Under the pieces are notes generated by a model. The model was not told the origin of the DNA, searched no databases, and saw only the letters and a list, made by a program, of their open reading frames with translations. This document shows positions 27,001-34,385 of a stretch of 64,000 nucleotides of DNA, one piece after another. Made by a program: the position numbers and the translations under genes. Origin of the DNA: Prevotella sp. P2-180. GTDB taxonomy: Bacteria; Bacteroidota; Bacteroidia; Bacteroidales; Bacteroidaceae. The DNA lies in the NCBI RefSeq assembly GCF_002251435.1, contig NZ_NPJI01000037.1, forward strand, positions 124,001 to 188,000, written 5' to 3'. Position 1 is the stretch's first letter. Each line of letters opens with the position of its first letter.

Positions 27001-28603
27001 CATAAAATATAAGGTGAAGGACAACAACACCATCATCATTCGCAATCTCGACACAACGTCCATCAAGCTCTCTGTCATAGCAAAGGAACCTCTCGAGAAG
27101 CAATGGTGGTACAACTCGCTTCAACACACGGCAAGGGTGCTCATGATGGTTAGAAACATCAACATCTCTTACCGCAACCAGCAGTCGATGACCATACCTG
27201 GATTTGTTCCCCGCATTGGCGACATGCTCGGACAACGCACCGGCGACGCCATGGCTCCGGGTCTCGACTTCGCCTTCGGATTCACTGGCGAAAGCTATCT
27301 CGACAAGGCTCTTGAAAGAGGATGGCTCAACTGCGCCGACAGCGTGGCTACACCGGCTAACATCACATCCACCGAAGACCTGCAGCTGAAAATGACACTC
27401 GAACCTCTGCGCGACTTGAAAATCGACCTCAACGCCAGCCGCACTGTTAACAAGGCAAAGAGCATTCAATATATGTACCAGGGGGCGCCTACCACCCACA
27501 GCGGTTCGTTCACGATGACCACCCTAAGCCTTAAGAGCGCACTCGAGGGTATGGGCGATGCCAACAACGGTTACAGGTCGAAGTCCTTCGAGACGTTCTG
27601 CGCCTCGCTGGAGTCGTTCCGCGCAAAGGTGGAAGCTCAGTATGCCAACGCCGTTTATCCCGCAGGCACCACCGACGCCTTCGGCACCCAGCTCGGCGGC
27701 TCTAAATTCAACCCCGAGGTAGGCGGCGTTAGACAATACAGTGCCGACGTGCTCATACCAGCCTTCCTCAGCGCCTACACCTCCAGCGGCGGTTCGTCGC
27801 TCAACATCTTCCCGGCTCTCAAAAACATGCTGCCTAACTGGTCGCTGAGATATACCGGACTCAGCAAACTGCCGTGGCTGAGCGACCATTTCAAGAATAT
27901 CACTCTGCGACATGCCTACAAAAGCGTGTTCGCCATTGGCAGCTATGCCTCTTACAGCACATTCCAGGAGTATATGAACGGACTGGGATTCATAACCGAC
28001 GCCACTACCGGCAATCCCATCCCCAACTCAATGTACAATATCGGCACCGTAAGCATCAACGAGTCGTTTGCGCCACTGCTCGGCATCGACGTGACACTGC
28101 AAAACAACATGACTTGCAAGCTCGAATACCGCACCACAAGAGTGCTCAGCCTTAGCATGACCAGTGTGCAGATAAACGAGGCTCTGAGCAAGGACTGGGT
28201 GATTGGCATGGCATACAAAATCAGCAATTTCAACATGTTCCCAGGTAAGGCATCAAAGAAAATAAAGAAAGCCCAAAATGGGAAGAAGTCTAACGAGAAG
28301 GAAACGACGGTTAACACCAGCAACCGTAGCAGCGGTCCTAACCACGACCTCAACTTGCGTCTCGACCTGTCGTTGCGCAAGCAGGCTTCCATCACCCGCG
28401 ACATTGCCAGCATGACAAGTTCGGCAAACAGCGGCAACTCGGCATTCAAGCTCTCCTTCATGGCCGACTACACCCTCTCGCGCCTGCTCACGCTCAGTGC
28501 ATACTACGACCGTCAGACCAACACGCCACTGCTCTCAAGCAGCAGCTATCCCACCACAACCCAAGATTTCGGTCTCTCACTGAAGTTCTCGCTAACGAGA
28601 TAA
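21050..28603 (+). CDS. sprA: SprA, type IX secretion outer-membrane translocon, 2517 aa
   Basis: SprA forms the giant single-chain beta-barrel pore of the Bacteroidota type IX secretion system, which exports proteins with C-terminal sorting domains. The length (about 2,500 aa) fits the family. A signal peptide (NRIKIILASLVCVCAFA) precedes a periplasmic region with the family segments 'GPGGVRIKTQGTAELKLGA' and 'FGIRTDMQFGKLKL'. The barrel shows long runs of alternating aromatic and polar residues up to 'GLSLKFSLTR', and a low-complexity Lys/Pro/Gly insertion lies near residues 1900-1945. The start codon is TTG at 21050; no ATG fits the signal peptide. GC content is visibly higher than in the left element. 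No other T9SS gene lies in the window. Confidence 0.95.
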   Translation: MNRIKIILASLVCVCAFATPQDNRTARQGTSNQIVVTDDDVVPDSAAKSRWKVKRTAPLTSDDIDSIAIDLKNPENIAQTTEYNDSTGLYYIGTKIGSSYLNTPILLTPDEYRKWTERQAMKQFFKTKNQEAVANKGKDKFSFSDMHFDLGPAEKIFGPGGVRIKTQGTAELKLGATMKSIDNPSLPIRNRNTKQIDFDEKINLNMTGKVGDKVNMNLNYNTDATFDFDAKNIKLKYEGKEDEIIKLVEAGNVSFPSNSSLVKGASSLFGIRTDMQFGKLKLQTVVSQKKSATKSVSSKGGTQLTPFELNIADYEENRHFFLSHYFREKYDKAMATLPNLTTGVKITRVEIWVTNKTGTTSNSRNVIALTDLGESQHVSNSMWGGGAAGQAPSNSANSEYQQMTTTYAEARNIDQTSTVLDAIPGFEGGVDYEKVQSARLLTSSEYSLNSSLGYVSLKTTLQTDQVLAIAFEYTVGGQTYQVGEFSTDRQDASEALFVKSLKNTNNSPAAPNWRLMMKNVYYLASTVEKEKFRLDVKFKSDTAGVYLNYIPEQQVKDRTLIRLLGADRLDNNDKPNPNGYFDYVQGYTVSNGRVFFPKAEPFGDYLFNQLKSAGIDSAKAEQYAFRELYTETQTTARQMTTKNKYILTGQFKGSSANVISLGAYNVPRGSVVVTAGGVVLNEGSDYSVDYSAGEVTILNQSIIDAGTSINVSLETDTEYGMQRKTMYGVNWEYDFTKDFQLSGTFQRLSEQSLTSKVTMGSEPLNNMLWGLNINWKHESQWLTDMLDKLPLLHLTKPSYISFTGEFAQLIAGQAGGTQDNASYLDDFENTKNNIDISDPKSWVLSSVPTLFSEHDDKSGLSSGFNRAQMAWYTIDPLFTYRSSSLTPAHIKSDLEQLSNHYVREVYVSELYPNRDQSTYNGATSTLSILNLAYYPTERGPYNFSTQMNADGTLANPYGKWGGMMRKLDTNDFEAANIEYVEFWLLDPFIYTRESANASDFGGDLYLNLGEVSEDILRDGKKFYESGMPVDGTSSFTTTQWGKIPVQATQTYAFATTTGAREKQDVGYNGLNDTEEQAFESYADFLQFAQTVTNDSIRNAWLNDPANDNYQYFRGKELDERKASIHERYKRINNPQGNSPDNDNNTEGYDTSYKSTPDVEDINQDYTLNEYERYYQYRISLRPEDLNESRIGQNYLTEIRESLAPLRNGKKEKVNWYKFRVPLNSADREKIGSISDLTSIRFFRMFLTHFKEPIILRFGSLDLVRGEWRTYEQQLGAQGGGTLETSAVNIEEHTDKMPVNYVLPPGISRVTDPSQPQLVENNEQALNMTVNNLQKGEAKAVYKTNTIDLRQYKRLQMFVHANALQQNTTMLTDDQLAVFIRLGSDYTNNYYEYEIPLKLTPEGKYDYRSSDSRRKVWPEENMLDIELQKLTQVKKARNIARANGTASYNREYSEYDSDRPNNRISIMGNPSIGEVKTMLIGVRNLSAAAKSGEVWVNELRLLESNNKGGWAASGALNVQLSDFGTLNLTGRITTDGFGGLEEGVTQRSTDDFKTYSFTTNLELGKFFPDKAKVTAPLYYSVTKEETRPRYNPLDTDMLLEDALESALDKHERDSIESIAVTKSTTTNFSLSNVRVGIKTKRHPMPYDPANFSFSYSHAHRYNTGETTAWEREDQWRGSFNYSYSPVYKTFEPFRNLKGKSKWIAFPKAIGFNYLPQSVTFNSEITRNYYEMQERDLEQLSGSSLPLTFSQQYLWNREFSMRWDLTKNLHASFQSATHAEVEEPYMAVNKDLYPDDYKVWKDSVGRSLRNLGTPLEYQQQFTSSYQLPLNKLPILNWLNANASYNASYSWARGSEMEDGTSLGNTISNNRNLNITSTLNLESFYNLFPFLKKTNDRFKKSTASTKKAVKPAMTTPKKPGDKGNGDKPGGIKNSKEDEKQNGKLPLNKNAFQKEIKLKADTTVTVRHGKNSKRLIVTANTVDGRSYDIKYKVKDNNTIIIRNLDTTSIKLSVIAKEPLEKQWWYNSLQHTARVLMMVRNINISYRNQQSMTIPGFVPRIGDMLGQRTGDAMAPGLDFAFGFTGESYLDKALERGWLNCADSVATPANITSTEDLQLKMTLEPLRDLKIDLNASRTVNKAKSIQYMYQGAPTTHSGSFTMTTLSLKSALEGMGDANNGYRSKSFETFCASLESFRAKVEAQYANAVYPAGTTDAFGTQLGGSKFNPEVGGVRQYSADVLIPAFLSAYTSSGGSSLNIFPALKNMLPNWSLRYTGLSKLPWLSDHFKNITLRHAYKSVFAIGSYASYSTFQEYMNGLGFITDATTGNPIPNSMYNIGTVSINESFAPLLGIDVTLQNNMTCKLEYRTTRVLSLSMTSVQINEALSKDWVIGMAYKISNFNMFPGKASKKIKKAQNGKKSNEKETTVNTSNRSSGPNHDLNLRLDLSLRKQASITRDIASMTSSANSGNSAFKLSFMADYTLSRLLTLSAYYDRQTNTPLLSSSSYPTTTQDFGLSLKFSLTR

Positions 28604-28641
28604 TAGGGAGGTAAAGAAGTTAACTCCTTAACTCCCAATCT

Positions 28642-29544
28642 TTAATTATTGCTTCTTTTTCTGCTCTTTGTAACAAACCTGACTCCGAAGAACACGAGGA
28701 CTACGGCAAGGGCATGGGTCAGCTTAAACACACCTAAGCCAGACAATACACTCACAATCACCGCAACCGCAGGCTGCACATAATTATATACGCTCACCAC
28801 CGTGGGACGCAACACCTGCTGGGCTTGCATGGTAAGAATGTAACACACAAAAGTACATACCACAACCACAAACATCGTCTCAAGCCATGTCTTTACCGTA
28901 ATCTCGGAAAAAGCTATCGACGACACATGAGAAAACGTAAATGGCGTGATGACAAGGGCGGCAAAAGTGAACATCCACTTGTTTACCGTAAATACAGAAT
29001 ATCGCTTTATCAACTTGTTGAACATCGACAGATAAAACGCAAACGACAACTGGGCAAACATACACAAGAGGTCACCTCGCAAGTCGCCTACCTTCGAGTT
29101 GTCTGCCGTGGCACTCGTGAGAATAAGCAGCAAGGCACCACTGAAACCCATAAAGACACCACCCGCCTTCTTACCCGTTATAGGCTCCTTCAATATCAAA
29201 GCAGAGAGAAGCATGGCGAATATCGGCATAGATGTGGTCACAATGCTTGAATTTATGGGAGAGGTGATGCTCAGACCTATGGTATAACAACACTGGTTAA
29301 ACACAAGACCGAACATTCCCGCCAGACCTAACAACAGTATGTCTTTTACAGGAGGATGCTCCTTCTTCACAAAAATCGAAGCCACCCAAAACAATACAGC
29401 GGCTCCCGCTACACGAAATGTGACCATGTCGATGCCCGTCAGGCCGTGAGTCATGGCATCCTTGCCCAATGGGGCCATCAATCCCCAAAAAGCACAAGCG
29501 AAAAACATGCACAGATGGGCAAAAAGAGGCTTTTTGTTATCCAT
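28642..29544 (-). CDS. EamA/DMT-family transporter, 300 aa
   Basis: Ten hydrophobic helices form two EamA repeats (first from 'LFAHLCMFFACAFWGLMAPLGK', second from 'LRGDLLCMFAQLSFAFYLS'). The family moves small metabolites such as amino acids or other compounds across the inner membrane; the substrate cannot be read. The C-terminus is short and basic ('KSRKRSNN'). It is convergent with sprA and divergent from the ATPase/DUF4435 pair, with overlapping promoter elements between them. Confidence 0.9.
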   Translation of the reverse strand: MDNKKPLFAHLCMFFACAFWGLMAPLGKDAMTHGLTGIDMVTFRVAGAAVLFWVASIFVKKEHPPVKDILLLGLAGMFGLVFNQCCYTIGLSITSPINSSIVTTSMPIFAMLLSALILKEPITGKKAGGVFMGFSGALLLILTSATADNSKVGDLRGDLLCMFAQLSFAFYLSMFNKLIKRYSVFTVNKWMFTFAALVITPFTFSHVSSIAFSEITVKTWLETMFVVVVCTFVCYILTMQAQQVLRPTVVSVYNYVQPAVAVIVSVLSGLGVFKLTHALAVVLVFFGVRFVTKSRKRSNN

Positions 29545-29594
29545 TATTCAACTATTTTTCGAAAAAACGATTTATTTAATCTTAAAAAACGGTG

Positions 29595-29632
29595 CAAAGG
29601 TATACATTTTATTATGAAAATCATTATATTTG
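29595..29632. promoter_or_regulatory. Divergent -7 elements between the EamA gene and the ATPase gene
   Basis: TACCTTTG on the minus strand (29595-29602) serves the transporter; TATATTTG on the plus strand (29625-29632) serves the ATPase gene. Both are exact -7 matches only 22 bp apart, so the two promoters may compete. -33 elements are weak. Confidence 0.6.
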
Positions 29633-29645
29633 CACGAAAAAAGAT

Positions 29646-30473
29646 ATGCAAAAATACGCTGACTATATTAAACAGATTGAAATAGACTCTCTTTGGAGCG
29701 GTACACGCCACATACTGTGGAATCTCGATCCGAAGGTAAACATCCTTAGCGGTGTGAACGGTGTAGGCAAAAGCACCATCTTAAACAAGGTGGTGAGAGG
29801 TCTAATACCCGGAGGCGAATTTCCAAGCCATCTCATCGGAGGGGTTCACATAAAGGTATCGCCGGAAGATGCCAGATGGATAAGATACGACCACATCAGA
29901 AGCTTCGACCGCCCGCTCATGAGCACCGAGATAGTCAACAAGATCGTTGACGCGTCGGTGGCCACAGAACTCGACTGGCAGATATACCAGCTTCAGCGGA
30001 AATACCTCGACTACCAGGTGAACATCGGAAACCGCATCATTGAAGTCCTTCAAAGCGGACAGGAAGACGCCGCCGTAAAGGCACAGGCCATCTCTGAGCC
30101 AAAAAGAAAATTCCAAGGCATGATCGACAGCCTCTTCTCCGACACAGGCAAGCAACTCATAAGGTCACAGAACGACATCGCTTTCTCACAACTCGGCGAA
30201 AGACTGACTCCCTACCAGCTTTCTAGCGGCGAGAAACAGATGCTCGTCATACTGCTCACCGTGCTCATCGAGGACAACAAGCCCTATGTGCTCTTCATGG
30301 ACGAGCCGGAGATAAGCCTGCACATCGACTGGCAACAAAGGCTCATCGACCTCATACTCGAACTAAACCCTAACGTGCAGATTATACTCACCACACACTC
30401 ACCCGCAGTGATAATGAACGGATGGACAGACAAGGTGACTGAGGTGAGCGACATAATTAAAAACGAAAACTGA
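29646..30473 (+). CDS. ABC-type AAA ATPase, 275 aa (AriA-like partner of DUF4435)
   Basis: A compact SMC/OLD-like ATPase: Walker A GVNGVGKST (36-44), ABC signature 'LSSGEKQM', Walker B 'VLFMDEPE' and the switch His in 'TTHSP'. A short helical insertion lies between about residues 100 and 180. The start at ATG 29646 follows the -7 element; an earlier in-frame ATG at 29592 lies upstream of it. It is separated by 5 bp from a DUF4435/TOPRIM gene. ATPase plus DUF4435 is the architecture of the PARIS defence pair AriA-AriB, though AriA is usually longer. A PARIS-like or housekeeping OLD-like role are both possible. Confidence 0.85.
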   Translation: MQKYADYIKQIEIDSLWSGTRHILWNLDPKVNILSGVNGVGKSTILNKVVRGLIPGGEFPSHLIGGVHIKVSPEDARWIRYDHIRSFDRPLMSTEIVNKIVDASVATELDWQIYQLQRKYLDYQVNIGNRIIEVLQSGQEDAAVKAQAISEPKRKFQGMIDSLFSDTGKQLIRSQNDIAFSQLGERLTPYQLSSGEKQMLVILLTVLIEDNKPYVLFMDEPEISLHIDWQQRLIDLILELNPNVQIILTTHSPAVIMNGWTDKVTEVSDIIKNEN

Positions 30474-30478
30474 CATCT

Positions 30479-31513
30479 ATGGGCAAAAGGCTGACAGACA
30501 ATATCACTTCTAAATACCAAGAGGCGGCTAATTGCATGACACCAAAAAAGGCAAGACGGAAAATCGTGGCTTACGTCGAAAGCTACGACGACATCCTTTT
30601 CTGGAGGTCGGTACTTAACCGTTTTGAAGACGACACTCGATACTTCGAAGTCATGCTGCCATCAAGAAAGGTATTGTCAAGGGGAAAAAAGTCGGTTCTC
30701 ATGAACTTCATAGGCGACAGGATAGGACCCGACATGATAGCATGCGTCGACGCCGACTACGACTACCTCATGCAGGGACTGACAGCCACATCGAAAAAAA
30801 TCCTCGAATCGCCCTACATCTTCCACACCTATGTCTACGCCATAGAAAATTACCAATGCTATGCCGAAAGCCTTCACAACGTGGCTGTCATGGTTACACT
30901 CAACGACCATGCCATCTTCGACTTCCAAGCCTTTCTAAAACAGTATTCCCTTATTTGCCACCCGCTGTTCCTTTGGTCGGTACTCGCCTACAGGTCAAAC
31001 TTCTACAAGGACTTCTCGCTCACCGACTTCGACCATATCGTGGAACTGAGCAATTTCAGCATCCATTCGCCCATGGCGAGCCTCAACCACCTCCGGGCAA
31101 AGGTGGAACGAAAGGTGAAATACCTTCAACAGCATTATCCAAGGCACAAGGCTTCCATTCGCAACCTCGACATCGAGCTCCAACAGCTCGGGGTCACACC
31201 CGACACCACCTATCTCTTCATGCACGGACACCACGTGTTCGACACCATCGTCGCCCCCGTCATGACCAAGGTGTGCAACCGCCTGCGCATGGAACGCGAA
31301 CAGGAGATAAGCCGCACCGCAGTCCACCGCACTCAGATGTACAACGAACTCTCTTGCTACGAAAACAGCATCGCCGACGTGAAGACCATGATGAAAAGAA
31401 ACATGGGCTACGTCTTCTCTCCCCTCTTCCAACGCCTCCAACACGACATCTCAAACTATCTCTCCCCTACCGCAGAGGATGCCCCAAACACCCCTTCTCC
31501 CATTTTATCATAA
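30479..31513 (+). CDS. DUF4435 (TOPRIM-like) protein, 344 aa (AriB-like)
   Basis: The N-terminal domain has a TOPRIM-type acidic constellation: E34 in 'AYVESYDDILFW' and D91/D93 in 'IACVDADYDYL'. The remainder is helical, with a conserved 'FLWSVLAYRSNFYKDF' stretch and 'YLFMHGHHVFDTIV', as in DUF4435 proteins. In PARIS, AriB is the effector nuclease released by the AriA ATPase on sensing a phage anti-restriction protein. The metal-binding acids are intact, so catalysis is plausible. It follows the ATPase by 5 bp and forms a two-gene operon in an otherwise core region. Confidence 0.82.
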   Translation: MGKRLTDNITSKYQEAANCMTPKKARRKIVAYVESYDDILFWRSVLNRFEDDTRYFEVMLPSRKVLSRGKKSVLMNFIGDRIGPDMIACVDADYDYLMQGLTATSKKILESPYIFHTYVYAIENYQCYAESLHNVAVMVTLNDHAIFDFQAFLKQYSLICHPLFLWSVLAYRSNFYKDFSLTDFDHIVELSNFSIHSPMASLNHLRAKVERKVKYLQQHYPRHKASIRNLDIELQQLGVTPDTTYLFMHGHHVFDTIVAPVMTKVCNRLRMEREQEISRTAVHRTQMYNELSCYENSIADVKTMMKRNMGYVFSPLFQRLQHDISNYLSPTAEDAPNTPSPILS

Positions 31514-31552
31514 TCGTAACATCCTGTTCGCACCATTGTAATTCGCACTTCG

Positions 31553-31560
31553 TACCTTTG
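31553..31560 (+). promoter_or_regulatory. -7 element of the TonB-receptor gene
   Basis: TACCTTTG followed by CACCCG, 32 bp before the ATG; the -33 match is poor. Confidence 0.5.
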
Positions 31561-31591
31561 CACCCGAAAAGAACAATAAGAGACAAAGAGT

Positions 31592-34318
31592 ATGAAAAAA
31601 AGAATTGTAACAGCCCTTGCGCTGCTTGTGATGACATCATCAGCCACAATGGCCGACACACTTAAAGGAGTAGTAAAAGACAAAAACACTGGCGAACCGC
31701 TCATTGGAGCCACTGTTATGGTGGGCGACCGCGGCATTGCCACCGACATCAACGGTCATTTCTCTCTCACAGGACTTAAACGCGGGAAACACACTATTAT
31801 TATTAAATATGTAGGATATAAAAACCAAAAAATTGACGGAGTGCTGGCAGACGACCGTTCGACGCAAGATGATATTGTAGTGGAAATGGTAAGCGACGAA
31901 CAGACTCTCGGCGAGGTTAAAGTGACAGGAATGGCACGGAAAAACACCGATGTCGCCATGATCGAGGCGGCAAAACTCAGCTCCGTCATCGTGAACAATA
32001 TTTCGGCACAAGAGATAAAACGTACTCAGGACAACAATGCAAGCGAGGTTATACGGCGTGTGCCGGGCGTAAGCCTCATCGAAGACAAGTTTGTCATGGT
32101 AAGAGGATTGTCGCAAAGATACAATAATGTATGGATCAACGGAGGTGCCGTTCCAAGCTCTGAGGCTGACTCAAGGGCATTCTCGTTCGACATCATCCCA
32201 AGCAGCCAGATAGACAACCTCGTCATCGTGAAATCTCCAAGTGCAGAGTATCCTGCTGACTTCACGGGTGGTTTCATCCAAATCAACACAAAGGACATCC
32301 CTTCTCAAAACACGTTCTCTCTTACCTTTGGAGGAAATTGGAATGATGCCACCCATTTCCAGGATTTCCGCTATGCCAATCTCAGCAGCAATTACATCAA
32401 AGAAGGTGAGGTAAGTATCCTCGGAAGCGGATTCAACAACGATTGGAGAGTGAAGAACAAGAAACCCCTCGGCGACCTGAAGTTGGGAGTGGATTGGAGC
32501 CGCCGCTGGACTCTCGGCGAGAGCAAACTCGGCATGGTGGGTGTTGTCAACTACACCAACGAATACCGCACATTCTCCGACATGCAGAACAACCTCTTCG
32601 GTGTGTATGACTCAGCCAACGACCGCAGCAACTATCTGCGCCGCTCCACCGACAACCAATATAACAACAACTCGCGCCTCGGAGCAATGCTCAATCTCGC
32701 CCTCCTCTCCAAGTCGGGCAATAACAAGTATGAACTGAAGAATATCTTCAACCGACTCGTAAATGAGCGATACACCGACCGTACGGGTATCGACGCACAG
32801 TCAAATAATGAGATTGGTGCTGAATACTACTATCGCAGCCGTATCACATACAATACCCAGCTCACCGGTAAGCACGACTTCACCGACGACCAACTGGAGT
32901 GGAGCGCAAGCTACTCTTACGCCAATCGACGCATGCCCGACCGCAAGCGCTACACCATCAACGACCAGAACGACAATGTCATCCAGCTCACCAGCAGCAA
33001 CGACATCAACCGCGAGTTCACCAAACTCGACGAGCATATCATGTCGGCAAATATCAACGAGAAGCACGACTTCCACTTCGGTTCGTTTGAGCCTTCGCTC
33101 AAGATAGGTGCCTATGGCGAATATCGCACCCGTGAATACAAGACACGTCAGTTCCTCTACACCTGGGACCCGCAGAACAACGACCTGCCCGACGGATTCC
33201 GCCGTATGGACATGACCGAACTTCTTTCCAACGAGCAGTACCTCGGCGGCAATGGTCTCAATATTCTCGAGGATTTGGTGATGCGCAACAACTACAAGGG
33301 ACACAACACCCTGGGGGCAGGTTATCTCGCAGCTTCCCTCCCCGTAGGCAAGTTCAACGTCTATGCCGGATTGAGATATGAGTTCAACCAGATGGAACTC
33401 ATCACCAACACCCGCGACGACGTGGAAAGCCCCAAGAGCAAGTTCTATCGCAACCGCGATTTATTCCCGTCGGTTAACACGGTGTATAAGTTCAACGACA
33501 AGCACCAGGTGCGTCTCTCCTACGGCAAATCCGTCAACCGTCCCGAGTTCCGAGAGGTGTCACCGTCGGTATATTACGACTTCGACCTTGCATCCAACGT
33601 ACAGGGAAAAGTGGATCTTAAATCATGCTACATACACAACGTAGATCTGCGTTATGAGTTCTATCCCTCACGCGGCGAACAGATTACAATTGCCGGATTC
33701 TACAAGCATTTCGACAACCCTATAGAATGGACATATACAGTGGCTGGTGGTACCGACCTCGTTTATTCTTACGATAATGCCGAGAGTGCCGACAACTTCG
33801 GAGTGGAGCTCGATATCCGTAAAGACCTCTCGTTCATAGGTTTGCGTAATCTCTCTCTCTCATTCAACGGAACGCTCATCCACTCTCGTGTAAACTTCCC
33901 CGCAGGGTCACGTTTTGAAAACCGACCCATGCAGGGACAGTCACCCTACCTTGTCAACACCGGTCTTTTCTATAAGAACGACAAGCAGCAGCTCTCCATA
34001 TCATTGCTCTACAACCGCATAGGCAAGCGCATTATCGGTGTAGGACGCAGCGAGGGCAGCACCGGCAGCGAGGACAACGCCCGCGTGCCCGACAGCTACG
34101 AGATGCCGCGCGACGTGCTCGACTTCACCATCTCAAAGAAGTTTGGCTCTCACTGGGAGATAAAGGCCAACATCCGCGACATCCTCGCCCAGAAGGTAAG
34201 CTACAAGCAGTTTGCCGAGGCAAAGAACGCCGATGGCTCTACACGAGAGGTTGTTCAGATTACCCGCCAATACAAGCCCGGACGCAACATCGGTATCTCG
34301 GCTGTGGCAACATTTTAA
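31592..34318 (+). CDS. TonB-dependent outer-membrane receptor, 908 aa
   Basis: The signal peptide is followed by a carboxypeptidase-regulatory-like beta domain (about 24-105, 'LKGVVKDKNTGEPLIGATVMV'), a plug domain ('NNASEVIRRVPGVSLIEDKFVMVRGLSQRYNNVWINGG') and a beta-barrel ending in 'NIGISAVATF'. It would import a large or scarce ligand with energy from TonB/ExbBD. It is not a SusC: the partner gene is a beta-helix lipoprotein rather than SusD. The next genes on the opposite strand make and degrade polyphosphate, which makes a phosphorus-containing ligand an attractive guess, but nothing in the sequence proves it. Confidence 0.92.
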   Translation: MKKRIVTALALLVMTSSATMADTLKGVVKDKNTGEPLIGATVMVGDRGIATDINGHFSLTGLKRGKHTIIIKYVGYKNQKIDGVLADDRSTQDDIVVEMVSDEQTLGEVKVTGMARKNTDVAMIEAAKLSSVIVNNISAQEIKRTQDNNASEVIRRVPGVSLIEDKFVMVRGLSQRYNNVWINGGAVPSSEADSRAFSFDIIPSSQIDNLVIVKSPSAEYPADFTGGFIQINTKDIPSQNTFSLTFGGNWNDATHFQDFRYANLSSNYIKEGEVSILGSGFNNDWRVKNKKPLGDLKLGVDWSRRWTLGESKLGMVGVVNYTNEYRTFSDMQNNLFGVYDSANDRSNYLRRSTDNQYNNNSRLGAMLNLALLSKSGNNKYELKNIFNRLVNERYTDRTGIDAQSNNEIGAEYYYRSRITYNTQLTGKHDFTDDQLEWSASYSYANRRMPDRKRYTINDQNDNVIQLTSSNDINREFTKLDEHIMSANINEKHDFHFGSFEPSLKIGAYGEYRTREYKTRQFLYTWDPQNNDLPDGFRRMDMTELLSNEQYLGGNGLNILEDLVMRNNYKGHNTLGAGYLAASLPVGKFNVYAGLRYEFNQMELITNTRDDVESPKSKFYRNRDLFPSVNTVYKFNDKHQVRLSYGKSVNRPEFREVSPSVYYDFDLASNVQGKVDLKSCYIHNVDLRYEFYPSRGEQITIAGFYKHFDNPIEWTYTVAGGTDLVYSYDNAESADNFGVELDIRKDLSFIGLRNLSLSFNGTLIHSRVNFPAGSRFENRPMQGQSPYLVNTGLFYKNDKQQLSISLLYNRIGKRIIGVGRSEGSTGSEDNARVPDSYEMPRDVLDFTISKKFGSHWEIKANIRDILAQKVSYKQFAEAKNADGSTREVVQITRQYKPGRNIGISAVATF

Positions 34319-34385
34319 GGAGTTAAGGCAAACTCGTAACATAAGAAAAAAAATAAATAGTATTAATTCATAAATCAGGATTAAA

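Noticed and set aside
30742..31665. 307-codon Arg/His/Pro-rich plus-strand frame
   Set aside because: It is a shadow of the DUF4435 gene and overlaps the TonB receptor start; composition is that of an out-of-frame translation.
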